The position numbers were made by a program, and so were the translations under genes. Source: Mycolicibacterium sp. (GTDB taxonomy: Bacteria; Actinomycetota; Actinomycetes; Mycobacteriales; Mycobacteriaceae). From it: a stretch of 64,000 nt of DNA. Position 1 is the first letter of the stretch, and the number at the start of each line of letters is the position of its first letter. Shown piece by piece: positions 34,729-42,862 of the stretch. The notes below the pieces were generated by a model. That model did no database searches, had not been told where the DNA came from, and saw only the letters and a program-made list of their open reading frames with translations. Location: contig NZ_JAEMTA010000022.1 in the NCBI RefSeq assembly GCF_016462545.1, positions 16,231 through 80,230 on the forward strand, read 5' to 3'.

Positions 34729-36003
34729 CTAGCCGGGCCCGGGGGTCAGCTTCTCTTTGATCCGCGTCAGGATGCCCGGCTTCTTCGTCGGCACCGGCGC
34801 CACGTACGGGGGTGCGACGTTCGGCGGGAGCGGCGTCCCGGCCATGGGCGGAGCGAGCGCCGGGTCGACGGGCGGTGCGAGTCCGGGATCTACCGGAGCC
34901 GCGTCGGCCGGGTACTGCGGTTCGGCGGCGGGAGCCTGGTCGACCTGGGGCGCTTCGGCGGGCGTGTCCACGACGGCGACCGGCACCTCGTCGGAGACCG
35001 GAGGCAGCGCCTCCGGAGCCGGCGGCGGAGCAGCCTCGACCACCGACGGAATGGCGACCGGTGGCGGCATCGCAGGCGGGATGGCCCTGACCGGTTCGGG
35101 CGACTCGACCTTGGCCGCCGGGACGGGGCTGCTGGGCTGGGCCGTGCGCGCCGGCGACAGTTGCAGGCTGATCGCAATCGACACCGAGACGACGAAGGTC
35201 ACGACGCCGACGGCGAGCATGGCGACCGGGCCGACGCGGGACAGCGTGCGCGAGCTGACCAGGTCCGAGGACCGGTGTCGGCCCGAGTCGGTGCGGGCAT
35301 CGACGATGAAGCCGGAATCATCGAAGAGGCCGAGCGGCATCTCGGTGCTCTGCGCCGAGGCCAGAGCGGCACCGCGAGCCAGCGCGAGCTTTGCCTCCTC
35401 CGGCGCGTAGACCGGAACCGACAACGCGTCCTCGAGTCGGTGCAGCGTGGGGTCCATCTCGCCTGCCGAACCCACCACGACCAACGCCTCGGGCGCCCAG
35501 TCCGCGCGGGTGAAGACCGTGCTCAGCCAGCTGATCAGGGCGTCGTCGGAGTCGATGGCGTGGTTGAACGCCGTTTGAACCGCGCCATCGCTGGTGTTGA
35601 CGATCAACGAGATCACCGATTCGGGCTCGATGACGCACACCGCCGTCGTCGCGTAGCCGAGCACCTCGGAGATACCGCGGGCCAGCGCTTCGGTGGCCTC
35701 CGGCAGGCGAATCGCGACCACGTTGTCGAAGCCGGATTCCGACAGCGACTCCATCAGCATCGACGCCTGCAGGTCGGCGTCTTCGCTCCAGGTCACGCCG
35801 ATGGAGTGCAGCCGCAGACCGCGGGTCGCCGCCATCGCCTCGGTGCGCAAGACCGCAGCCGCGGCCTGCTCGGAGGTATCGAGGCCGTCGTTCGTGACTG
35901 CGAAGGAATCGCGATCCATCGTCGCGCCGTCAGCGTCTTGTCCCTCGACGAGAACCAGGCCGACGGACGTAGGAGTCATCGACAAGCCGAGGACCGCGTC
36001 CAC
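34729..36003 (-). CDS. DUF7159-like mycobacterial protein with single TM helix and Pro-rich tail
   Basis: 424 aa. N-terminal domain (about 1-235) begins DAVLGLSMTPTSVGLVLVEG and has an actin/FtsA-like ATPase-fold flavour (VCVIEPESVISLIVNT, EALVVVGSAGEM). One TM helix (about 253-275), then a Pro/Ala/Val-rich region (280-410) and a basic end (TKKPGILTRIKEKL). The start is GTG at 36003 with GAAGGGG upstream; the longer frame to 36195 lacks family resemblance. Similar multi-copy mycobacterial proteins exist; function unknown. Confidence 0.75.
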   Translation of the reverse strand: MDAVLGLSMTPTSVGLVLVEGQDADGATMDRDSFAVTNDGLDTSEQAAAAVLRTEAMAATRGLRLHSIGVTWSEDADLQASMLMESLSESGFDNVVAIRLPEATEALARGISEVLGYATTAVCVIEPESVISLIVNTSDGAVQTAFNHAIDSDDALISWLSTVFTRADWAPEALVVVGSAGEMDPTLHRLEDALSVPVYAPEEAKLALARGAALASAQSTEMPLGLFDDSGFIVDARTDSGRHRSSDLVSSRTLSRVGPVAMLAVGVVTFVVSVSIAISLQLSPARTAQPSSPVPAAKVESPEPVRAIPPAMPPPVAIPSVVEAAPPPAPEALPPVSDEVPVAVVDTPAEAPQVDQAPAAEPQYPADAAPVDPGLAPPVDPALAPPMAGTPLPPNVAPPYVAPVPTKKPGILTRIKEKLTPGPG

Positions 36004-36255
36004 ATGTACCCCTTCGGAGCCACGAGGCGGCCGTACTCGGGCAGCACCAGCGTGGAGAACCATTCCGGCCGACATTACCCGTTCGCCCATAGGTAGGCGC
36101 GCCGGGGCGTGGCGCGGACGTGGTTGCCAGCCGCCTTGGCCGAGTTGTGACCTGTCGTAGACCGAATCCGGCCTGCTGCCGCGCGATGATGACAACGCGT
36201 TAGCTCGCAGCTAAGTCAGACGAGACGACGAGGTCTTGGTCGACGAAGGAGGATC

Positions 36256-36483
36256 ATGTCTGCACCTGCTCCACTACTGGTGAACGCCGGAGCCGCCGCC
36301 CCAGGCTCCGATCAGGGCGTGGTCTCCGTGCATCGCCTCGGCCTCGGCAACACGACGGCCTGGTGCTCCTGCGGATGGGCGGGCCACCGCAGGCTCCTCA
36401 GCGCTGCCGCGGAGCAGGACGCGTGGGCTCATTCGATGCAGGACGGGTGCATGGTGTCGTTTCCGCTCGTGCTCTCCTGGTAA
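36256..36483 (+). CDS. Small conserved mycobacterial protein
   Basis: 75 aa preceded by an excellent GAAGGAGG six bases before ATG. A Cys/Trp-rich centre TTAWCSCGWAGHRRLLSAA with His further on (WAHSMQDGC) could bind metal or be structural. No signal peptide. Downstream gene is convergent. Function unknown. Confidence 0.72.
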   Translation: MSAPAPLLVNAGAAAPGSDQGVVSVHRLGLGNTTAWCSCGWAGHRRLLSAAAEQDAWAHSMQDGCMVSFPLVLSW

Positions 36484-36502
36484 TTCGGTACGCACGTACC
36501 GG

Positions 36503-37450
36503 TCAGGATACGAGGATCTCGGCGAGAAGAGCCGGTTCGACGTTCCCACCCGAGACGACGAGCACCGTCGGCCCCGGCGGCGTGACCCGGCTGCGATAGG
36601 CGGCCAGAGCGGTGGCCCCGCTCGGCTCGGCCACCAGGTGGGCGCTGAGCGCGATTTCGCGGACCGCGTGGCGAATATCGTTCTCGGACACGGTGATCAG
36701 ATCACTCAGCACCTCTTGCAGATGAGCGAACGTCAACGCCGAGGGCTGTGAGCGAAGGCCATCGGCGATGGTGCGGTTGCGATCTTCGATCGACCAGTCG
36801 ACCCGACGTCCCGCTGCGAGGCTCTCCGCGGTGTCCGCGGCGAGTTCGGGTTCGGTCCCGATGACCCGGGCGCCGGGCGCGAGTGCCCGGATCGCAGTGC
36901 CGATGCCCGACGCCAGACCACCACCGCTGACCGGGACGATGACGTTGGCCACGTCGGGCAGATCCTCGACGATCTCCAGGCCGATGGTGCCCTGGCCGGC
37001 GATGACGTCGGGATGATCGAACGGCGGGATCAAGACGCCGCCGGTCCGGGCCATCACCTCCTCGGCGACCTTCTCGCGTTGGCCTGCCCCACACAGCACC
37101 ACCTCGGCACCGTGGCGGCGTGTCGCCTCGATCTTGATCCCGGGCGTCTCCTCGGGCATGACGATCGACGCGCTGATGCCGAAGGTCGCCGCCGCGAAGG
37201 CCACGGCCTGAGCGTGATTCCCGCTCGAGTACGCGACGACTCCCCTGGCGCGCGTCGCCTCGTCGAGTCGCGCGATGGCGTTGAACGCGCCGCGGACCTT
37301 GAACGCGCCGACCGCTTGGAGATTCTCCGGCTTGAGCCACAGCGGGCGCTCCGGGTCGCCCCACGGTGCGGGAATGAGCGGGGTATGCACCACCCACCCG
37401 CGGATCCGATCGGCCGCCGCGTGAATGTCGTCGATGGTGACCAATTGCAT
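36503..37450 (-). CDS. PLP-dependent threonine/serine dehydratase
   Basis: 315 aa fold-type II PLP enzyme. The Schiff-base Lys is in VGAFKVRGAFN, substrate loop SSGNHAQAVA, phosphate cup VSGGGLASGIG, and terminal SGGNVEP. There is no ACT domain, so this is the short catabolic or EutB-like type rather than biosynthetic IlvA. Likely reaction: deamination of Thr/Ser (or a related hydroxyamino acid) to a 2-oxo acid. It is divergent from the thioesterase-agmatinase pair by 43 bp. Confidence 0.88.
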   Translation of the reverse strand: MQLVTIDDIHAAADRIRGWVVHTPLIPAPWGDPERPLWLKPENLQAVGAFKVRGAFNAIARLDEATRARGVVAYSSGNHAQAVAFAAATFGISASIVMPEETPGIKIEATRRHGAEVVLCGAGQREKVAEEVMARTGGVLIPPFDHPDVIAGQGTIGLEIVEDLPDVANVIVPVSGGGLASGIGTAIRALAPGARVIGTEPELAADTAESLAAGRRVDWSIEDRNRTIADGLRSQPSALTFAHLQEVLSDLITVSENDIRHAVREIALSAHLVAEPSGATALAAYRSRVTPPGPTVLVVSGGNVEPALLAEILVS

Positions 37451-37493
37451 GTTCTGAGTCTGTCAGCCGAACCGAGACTGCGAGGCTGTCGGT

Positions 37494-37967
37494 GTGACCC
37501 GACCGTTCTCATTGTCGATCGTTCCGCGCTACGCCGAAGTCGATCAACAGGGCGTGGTGTTCAACGGCCACTACCTGACGTGGTTCGACGAGGCCTCCAC
37601 CGCATTCTTGGACTACCTGGGTCTTCCCATCACCGAGTTCATCGGCTGGGGACTAGACATTCAGGTGGTGCACGCCGAGATCGACTTCCTCACGTCCGTC
37701 CGGTGGCGTGACGCCGTCCGCGTCGACGTCCGGTGTGCCTCGATCGGCCTGACGAGTTTCACCCTGCAGTTCGACGTGGTGCGCTCAGATGGAGAGGGTG
37801 CCGACGCCGTGGTCGTCCGCGGGCACAACGTATACGTCGTCGTATCGACCGACGACTGGGCCAAGCGCGAGATTCCGACCCGGTTGCGGGCGGCGCTCAC
37901 TTCCATTGCGGGTCAAGGCCGGAACGCGTCGGATGGCGGTACCGATGAAGGTACTGTCACCGCATGA
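37494..37967 (+). CDS. Acyl-CoA thioesterase (4HBT hotdog family)
   Basis: 157 aa hotdog-fold thioesterase. YAEVDQQGVVFNGHYLTWFDEA, broken here by the family pattern D-x-x-G-x-V-x-x-x-x-Y, carries the catalytic Asp. Usual length for YbgC/FadM-like enzymes is 130-150 aa. GTG start. The stop overlaps the agmatinase start (ATGA, 4 bp), so the two are translationally coupled, an unusual pairing of acyl-CoA and guanidino chemistry. Confidence 0.85.
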   Translation: MTRPFSLSIVPRYAEVDQQGVVFNGHYLTWFDEASTAFLDYLGLPITEFIGWGLDIQVVHAEIDFLTSVRWRDAVRVDVRCASIGLTSFTLQFDVVRSDGEGADAVVVRGHNVYVVVSTDDWAKREIPTRLRAALTSIAGQGRNASDGGTDEGTVTA

Positions 37968-39022
37968 GCCACGATCACGGCGACCGTGAACCGCATCGCG
38001 AACTGCCACCGGGAATGGCCGAGCAACTCGACCTGCCCTACTCGGGTCTCGCGACGTTCGGACACCGGCCCTTCCTGACGGAGGTCGAGCAACTCGACTC
38101 CTGGCGCCCCGACGTCGCCATCGTGGGTGCGCCGTTCGACGTGGGAACGACCAACCGGCCCGGCGCCCGTTTCGGCCCTCGGGCGATCCGCGCCACCGCC
38201 TATGAGCCGGGCACCTATCACATGGATCTCGGACTGGAGATCTTCGATTGGCTGGAGGTCGTCGACTTCGGCGACGCGTTCTGTCCGCACGGCATGACCG
38301 AGGTGTCGCATCGCAACATCAAGGAGCGCGTCGCCGCCGTGGCGTCGCGCGGCATCGTGCCCGTGGTCCTCGGCGGCGACCACTCGATCACATGGCCGTC
38401 GGCCACGGCGGTGGCAGACGTGCATGGCTACGGCAACGTCGGCATCGTGCACTTCGACGCGCACGCCGACACCGCCGACATCATCGACGGCAACCTCGCC
38501 AGCCACGGCACTCCGATGCGCCGTCTGATCGAGTCGGGCGCGGTCCCGGGCACGCACTTCGTTCAGGTCGGATTGCGCGGCTACTGGCCACCGCAGGACA
38601 CGTTCGAATGGATGCAGGAGCAGGGCATGGTGTGGCACACCATGCAGGAGATCTGGGAGCGCGGGTTCAAGGCGGTGATGGTCGACGCGGTCGGAGAAGC
38701 GTTGGCCAAGGCCGACAAGCTGTACCTGTCCGTCGACATCGACGTCCTCGATCCGGCGCATGCGCCTGGCACCGGCACTCCGGAACCGGGCGGCATCACC
38801 AGCGTCGACCTACTACGAATGGTGCGTCAGCTCTGCTACGAGCACGACGTGGCCGGGGTAGACGTCGTCGAGGTGTCCCCCGCCTACGACCACGCCGAGT
38901 TGACGGTCAACGCCGCGCACCGGGTGGTCTTCGAGGCACTCGCCGGAATGGCTGCGAGGCGGCGCGACGCCGCGGGCGCCGAGATGGGTCCGCCGGGGCG
39001 GCCGCCGCTCAGCCCTTCTTGA
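37964..39022 (+). CDS. Agmatinase/ureohydrolase family enzyme
   Basis: 352 aa Mn-dependent ureohydrolase. Metal ligands are all present: His in VLGGDHSITW, Asp/His/Asp in HFDAHADT, and Asp pair in SVDIDVLDP; DPAHAPGTGTPEPGG is the agmatinase signature. The N-terminal 50 residues are extra compared with E. coli SpeB. Likely substrate is agmatine or another guanidino compound (guanidinobutyrate), giving urea and an amine. Overlaps the upstream thioesterase by 4 bp and the convergent mycolate methyltransferase by 14 bp. Confidence 0.87.
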   Translation: MSHDHGDREPHRELPPGMAEQLDLPYSGLATFGHRPFLTEVEQLDSWRPDVAIVGAPFDVGTTNRPGARFGPRAIRATAYEPGTYHMDLGLEIFDWLEVVDFGDAFCPHGMTEVSHRNIKERVAAVASRGIVPVVLGGDHSITWPSATAVADVHGYGNVGIVHFDAHADTADIIDGNLASHGTPMRRLIESGAVPGTHFVQVGLRGYWPPQDTFEWMQEQGMVWHTMQEIWERGFKAVMVDAVGEALAKADKLYLSVDIDVLDPAHAPGTGTPEPGGITSVDLLRMVRQLCYEHDVAGVDVVEVSPAYDHAELTVNAAHRVVFEALAGMAARRRDAAGAEMGPPGRPPLSPS

Positions 39023-39884
39023 GGGTGAACTGACAGACGTCGGTGTAGCCCTTTTCGAACAGCTCTGCGCAGCCCGTCAGGTATCGCATGTACCTGTCGT
39101 AGACCTCTTCGGACTGGATCGCGATCGCTTCGTCCTTGCGGGCCTCCAGCGCAGCGGCCCAGATCTCGAGGGTGCGCGCGTAGTGCAGTTGCAACGGCTG
39201 AACCCTGGCGACCTCGAAGCCGGCCTTCTTGGCGTGCTCTTCTACGGCGATCACCTGCGGAAGATCCCCGCCGGGAAAGATCTCGTCCATGATGAACTTG
39301 AAGAACCTGATCTTCGTCATGGTCAGCGGCAGCGCGCGTTCCTTGAACTGCTCATCGCTCGGCTTGACGATGGTGTGCAGCATCATCACGCCGTCAGCGG
39401 GCAGCGCCGAATACGCCATCTCGAAGAAGTCGTCGTAACGATCGCGACCAAAGTGCTCGAAGGCGCCGATCGACACGATGCGGTCGACCTTGCCGTGAAA
39501 CTGCTCCCAGCCCTGCAGGAGGACTTCCTTGCTGCGAGGACTCTCCGACTTCGCCAGAAGTTGCTTCACGTGCGCTTGCTGGTTCTTGCTCAACGTCAGG
39601 CCGATGACGTTGACGTCGTAGCGCTCGATGGCGCGGTTGACGGTCGCGCCCCAGCCGCAGCCGACGTCCAGCAGCGTCATTCCGGGCTCGAGGCCCAGCT
39701 TGCCGAGCGACAGGTCGATCTTCGCGATCTGCGCTTCTTCCAGCGTCATGTCGTCGCGCTCGAAATAGGCACAGCTGTAGGTCTGGGTGGGATCCAGGAA
39801 GAGCCTAAAGAAGTCGTCGGACAGGTCGTAGTGCGCCTGCACGTCTTCGAAGTGCGGCTTCAGGTCCTGGTTGTCACTCTTCAT
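39009..39884 (-). CDS. Cyclopropane mycolic acid synthase/mycolate methyltransferase (CmaA/PcaA/MmaA family)
   Basis: 291 aa SAM-dependent enzyme acting on meromycolate chains. AHYDLSDDFFRLFLDPTQT and YSCAYFERDDMTLEEAQ, SAM motif LLDVGCGWGA, active-site region SIGAFEHFG with the bicarbonate-binding Glu, and the C-terminal signature EEVYDRYMRYLTGCAELF. ATG at 39884 is preferred; TTG three codons earlier is possible. The paralogue (PcaA, CmaA or MmaA2 type) cannot be settled by eye: the N-terminal half is PcaA/MmaA2-like. Mycolates imply a mycobacterial or related host. Confidence 0.92.
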   Translation of the reverse strand: MKSDNQDLKPHFEDVQAHYDLSDDFFRLFLDPTQTYSCAYFERDDMTLEEAQIAKIDLSLGKLGLEPGMTLLDVGCGWGATVNRAIERYDVNVIGLTLSKNQQAHVKQLLAKSESPRSKEVLLQGWEQFHGKVDRIVSIGAFEHFGRDRYDDFFEMAYSALPADGVMMLHTIVKPSDEQFKERALPLTMTKIRFFKFIMDEIFPGGDLPQVIAVEEHAKKAGFEVARVQPLQLHYARTLEIWAAALEARKDEAIAIQSEEVYDRYMRYLTGCAELFEKGYTDVCQFTLKKG

Positions 39885-40089
39885 GTCTGGCAAGATTCAG
39901 CCTTCGGCGTCTGGTTGAGTTTCGTCAGCGGCTCCACGTGCTGGAGAGCCTCCCCCGTACGTCTGCGCAATTTTGGAAGACTACCCGAAGCCCGAAGTCG
40001 ACAGCCAATCGGTTAGCTGGGTCACCACGGCGTGTCACCAAGCCGTCATCGACCCGGGCGCTGTTTGCTGGAGCCTCGATCCGGCGCGG

Positions 40090-40983
40090 TCAGTTCTCGC
40101 GTGGGAGCAGTTCGGCCGCGAACCGGTCGACGAACTCGTCGGTGCTGCTGCCGCCGGTGGGGCGGATGACGAACTTGGTCAGGCCGGCGGCCAGATACCC
40201 GTCGATCATGCGGTGCAACTGCGGCCACCCGTCGGCGATCAGCTCGGTCGGATCGACGTCGGGCCGCCGCGCTCGGATCGCGGCGAGCACGTCGTCGGGC
40301 ACCCCGTCCTCGGCGACGGCCACGTTGATGCCGTAGTGATCGGGTTCGACGGTGCGCCCGGCCTCGGCAGCGGCAGCCTCGATGAGCTCGCGCCCACGCC
40401 TCGCCTCGTCCGGGGTGAGGAAGCTGCCCAGCCAGCCGTCGGCCAAGCGACCGATCCGGCGGAACGCGGCGGGTGCCGACCCGCCCAGCCAGATGTCGAG
40501 CGGCTTTGCCTGCCGCGGTCCGACCGCCATCGAGGTCGTGGTGAAGAAGTCGCCGGAGAAGTCGGACCCGTGCGACGTCAACGCCGCGTGGAGAAGTCGC
40601 AGCGACTCGTCGAAGACCGCGCCGCGCTGCCCGTCGGGCACGACGAAGACGTCCCGCTCGGCGGGGATCGCGGAGCGTAGACCGAACACCGGCAGGACCC
40701 GCTTCGGCGCCAACGCCGCCAGCGACGCAAGTGACTTGGCGACGAGCACGGGGTGGCGGCCCGGCAGGATCATCACCGACGTGCCGACCTTGAGGTTGGT
40801 GGTGCGCGACAACGCGTAGGCCATGCCGACGAACGGATCGACGGCATCGGTGTAGACGAGCTCGGAGAACCACAGTGAGTCGATGCCTGCCGCCTCGAGC
40901 CGATCGACGAGGTGCGGCAATGCCGCGGGGCTGGCCTCCGGCCCTGCGCCGAGGCCGACACCGAATCGGATCTTCATGGTCAT
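40090..40983 (-). CDS. LLM-class F420-dependent oxidoreductase
   Basis: 297 aa TIM-barrel flavin/F420 enzyme. The N-terminus KIRFGVGLGAGPEA, DSLWFSELVYTDAVDPFVGM, the strand with KVGTSVMILPGRHPVLVAKS and PLDIWLGGSAP are typical. F420H2 rather than FMN is inferred from the mycobacterial context. The ATG at 40983 has GAGGAG five bases upstream and overlaps the methyltransferase stop (ATGA). Substrate unknown. Confidence 0.86.
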   Translation of the reverse strand: MTMKIRFGVGLGAGPEASPAALPHLVDRLEAAGIDSLWFSELVYTDAVDPFVGMAYALSRTTNLKVGTSVMILPGRHPVLVAKSLASLAALAPKRVLPVFGLRSAIPAERDVFVVPDGQRGAVFDESLRLLHAALTSHGSDFSGDFFTTTSMAVGPRQAKPLDIWLGGSAPAAFRRIGRLADGWLGSFLTPDEARRGRELIEAAAAEAGRTVEPDHYGINVAVAEDGVPDDVLAAIRARRPDVDPTELIADGWPQLHRMIDGYLAAGLTKFVIRPTGGSSTDEFVDRFAAELLPREN

Positions 40984-41762
40984 TCGCTCTCCTCGCGGTG
41001 TAGCCGGGCCCGCATCTGCATGAAGCGAAGGAGTCCGGGAGCACCGGCGATCGGTTCGTAGGCGTCGACCTGCTCCTCGACGAACTGCGCGCGGCGGTCC
41101 TGCGGCAGGCGGTCGGTCCAGGCCGTGGATCCCATGGCGGACCACGCCAGGAAGGCCTCGCGCGATCCGAAGTCCCACTCGCGGTCGGCCACCGTCACGT
41201 CATCGAGCGTCAGTCCCGCCGCCGCGGCCACGTCACCGTAGCGTTCGGGATCGACGTGCAGGAACGGCGCCTCGAAACCCTCGAAACAGGGCGCCCAGTG
41301 CGGCGTGCGGCAGAGCTGCATCGCGACGGCTTCCAGGCTGGGCCGCGGTCCCGCGCACACCACCTGGACGGTGACCGATCCGCCGGGTCGCAGCACCGTC
41401 GCGATCTGGCGAAGCGCCTGCTCTTGCTCCGGTACCCAGTGCAGCGCGTTGAAGGACACGGCCGCGTCGAAGCGCTCTGCGAACGGCAGCCCGCGAACGT
41501 CCGCGACCACGAACCACGGACCTGCGGCGCCCGTGGTCGCCGACTCGGCGGCCGTCGCCACCATCCGGTGCGACGGGTCGGCTCCGATCACGACGCCCCC
41601 CGGCGTCAGCGTCGCGATCGCCCGGGTGAGAAACCCGTCCCCGCAGCCGATGTCGAGGACGGCATCATTCGGGCGGAACGTCAGGCCGGACATCGCTTCG
41701 CCGATCATCGAGCGCTGCAACCCGCTGAGTCGGGCGTACTCGTCACCACTCCAGTCCGTCAC
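40980..41762 (-). CDS. Class I SAM-dependent methyltransferase
   Basis: 260 aa. SAM motif I VLDIGCGDGFLTRAI, acidic residue of motif II in IGADPSHRM, motif IV in FDAAVSFNALHWV and motif VI in VLRPGGSVTV: the UbiE/Methyltransf_11 layout. GTG at 41762 starts VTDWSGDEYA, the common family beginning. It overlaps the F420 enzyme by 4 bp (ATGA), so the pair is co-translated. It is divergent from the SRPBCC gene. Acceptor unknown, perhaps a small molecule. Confidence 0.87.
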   Translation of the reverse strand: MTDWSGDEYARLSGLQRSMIGEAMSGLTFRPNDAVLDIGCGDGFLTRAIATLTPGGVVIGADPSHRMVATAAESATTGAAGPWFVVADVRGLPFAERFDAAVSFNALHWVPEQEQALRQIATVLRPGGSVTVQVVCAGPRPSLEAVAMQLCRTPHWAPCFEGFEAPFLHVDPERYGDVAAAAGLTLDDVTVADREWDFGSREAFLAWSAMGSTAWTDRLPQDRRAQFVEEQVDAYEPIAGAPGLLRFMQMRARLHREESE

Positions 41763-41815
41763 ACGTTTATGGTGACAGCAGAGTGCGACGTCCCACGACG
41801 GAAGCAGGTTCACAC

Positions 41816-42268
41816 GTGCAGGCATCGGTCACGGTCGCGATGGACGCCCCAGCGGAGAAGGTCTGGGACCTCGTCGCCGACATCCGCAACACCGGCAAGT
41901 TCTCGCCGGAGACCTTCGAGGCCGAGTGGCTCGACGGTGCGACCGGGCCGGCGCTCGGCGCGAAGTTCCGCGGGCACGTCAGGCGCAACGAGATCGGACC
42001 CGTCTACTGGACGACGTGCCGGGTGACAGCGTGCGAGCCGGGTCGGGAGTTCGGCTTCGAGGTTCTCCTCGGCGACCGCGCGGTCAACAACTGGCACTAC
42101 CGCTTCACGCCCGCGAACGGTGGCACCGAGGTCACCGAGTCATTCCGGATGAGCGAGGGGCTGATGACCACCCTGTTCGGGATCTTCGGCGGTCAGCTCC
42201 GTAAGCGTCGCAATGTCCGTGACATGCGCAAGACGCTCGAGCGGATCAAGGCCGTCGTCGAGGCCTGA
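41816..42268 (+). CDS. SRPBCC (START-like) lipid/ligand-binding protein
   Basis: 150 aa polyketide_cyc2-type protein. VTVAMDAPAEKVWDLVADIR at the N-terminus and a C-terminal helix LRKRRNVRDMRKTLERIKA frame a hydrophobic cavity; TTCRVTACEPGREFGFEV is the middle strand set. GTG at 41816 is preferred to one at 41783. No catalytic residues are obvious. Expected to bind a hydrophobic ligand; divergent from the methyltransferase. Confidence 0.82.
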   Translation: MQASVTVAMDAPAEKVWDLVADIRNTGKFSPETFEAEWLDGATGPALGAKFRGHVRRNEIGPVYWTTCRVTACEPGREFGFEVLLGDRAVNNWHYRFTPANGGTEVTESFRMSEGLMTTLFGIFGGQLRKRRNVRDMRKTLERIKAVVEA

Positions 42269-42343
42269 GTCGCCGGACGGAGCCGACCGGTCGGGGCTCA
42301 CGAATTCGACTCGGCGCCAGCGTGCCTTTGATACAACGGCACG

Positions 42344-42859
42344 ATGAGCACAACGGTGAAAGCGTGGTCACGCCAGGAGCTGGAAGACGCCTTCGCCCAT
42401 CAGCAGCAGGTGGTTCGCGAGATCGGACAGAGCTGGGACTGGTCGCGCTACGCCGACCTGTTCGCCGAAGATGCGACCTACAACGAGCACACGTACGGGA
42501 AGATGGCAGGCCGCGAGCAGATCCGGGAGTGGATCGTCACGACGATGAACGTCTTTCCCGGCAGCGAGATGCCGTTCTACCCGGTGTCCTGGTATTCGAT
42601 CGATACCGACAAGGGGTGGGTGATCACCGAGATCATGAATCGGATGAAGGATCCCGGCGACGGGTCGATCATCGAACGGCCCTGCATCACGATCCTGAAG
42701 TACGCGGGTGACGGACTCTGGAGCTATGAGGAAGACGCCTACAACCCGATGAACTTCCTGCCGATGGTGCGGGAATACGTCGAACGCTGTCAGACATGCG
42801 GAACGCTGTCCGACGACGGCGCCGCGTTCGCGCGGAACATGGGTTGGCCGTTGGCGTGA
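42344..42859 (+). CDS. SnoaL/NTF2-like protein
   Basis: 171 aa. An NTF2-like cone: WDWSRYADLFAEDATYNEHTYG at the N-terminus, GREQIREWIVTTMNVFP and a strand region WVITEIMNRMKDPGDGS. Such proteins can be isomerases, dehydratases or mere binding proteins. It ends 3 bp from the convergent Baeyer-Villiger monooxygenase, so the two may act in one catabolic route though transcribed separately. Confidence 0.78.
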   Translation: MSTTVKAWSRQELEDAFAHQQQVVREIGQSWDWSRYADLFAEDATYNEHTYGKMAGREQIREWIVTTMNVFPGSEMPFYPVSWYSIDTDKGWVITEIMNRMKDPGDGSIIERPCITILKYAGDGLWSYEEDAYNPMNFLPMVREYVERCQTCGTLSDDGAAFARNMGWPLA

Positions 42860-42862
42860 TCG

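Noticed and set aside
36004..36195. N-terminal extension of the DUF7159-like protein
   Set aside because: Arg/Pro-rich without family resemblance; GTG at 36003 has a GAAGGGG site and begins the conserved DAVLGLSMTP segment.
39885..40089. tRNA or small RNA gene in the largest gap around 40 kb
   Set aside because: No cloverleaf arms, no intrinsic terminator and no promoter-like pair could be recognised in this 205-bp gap.
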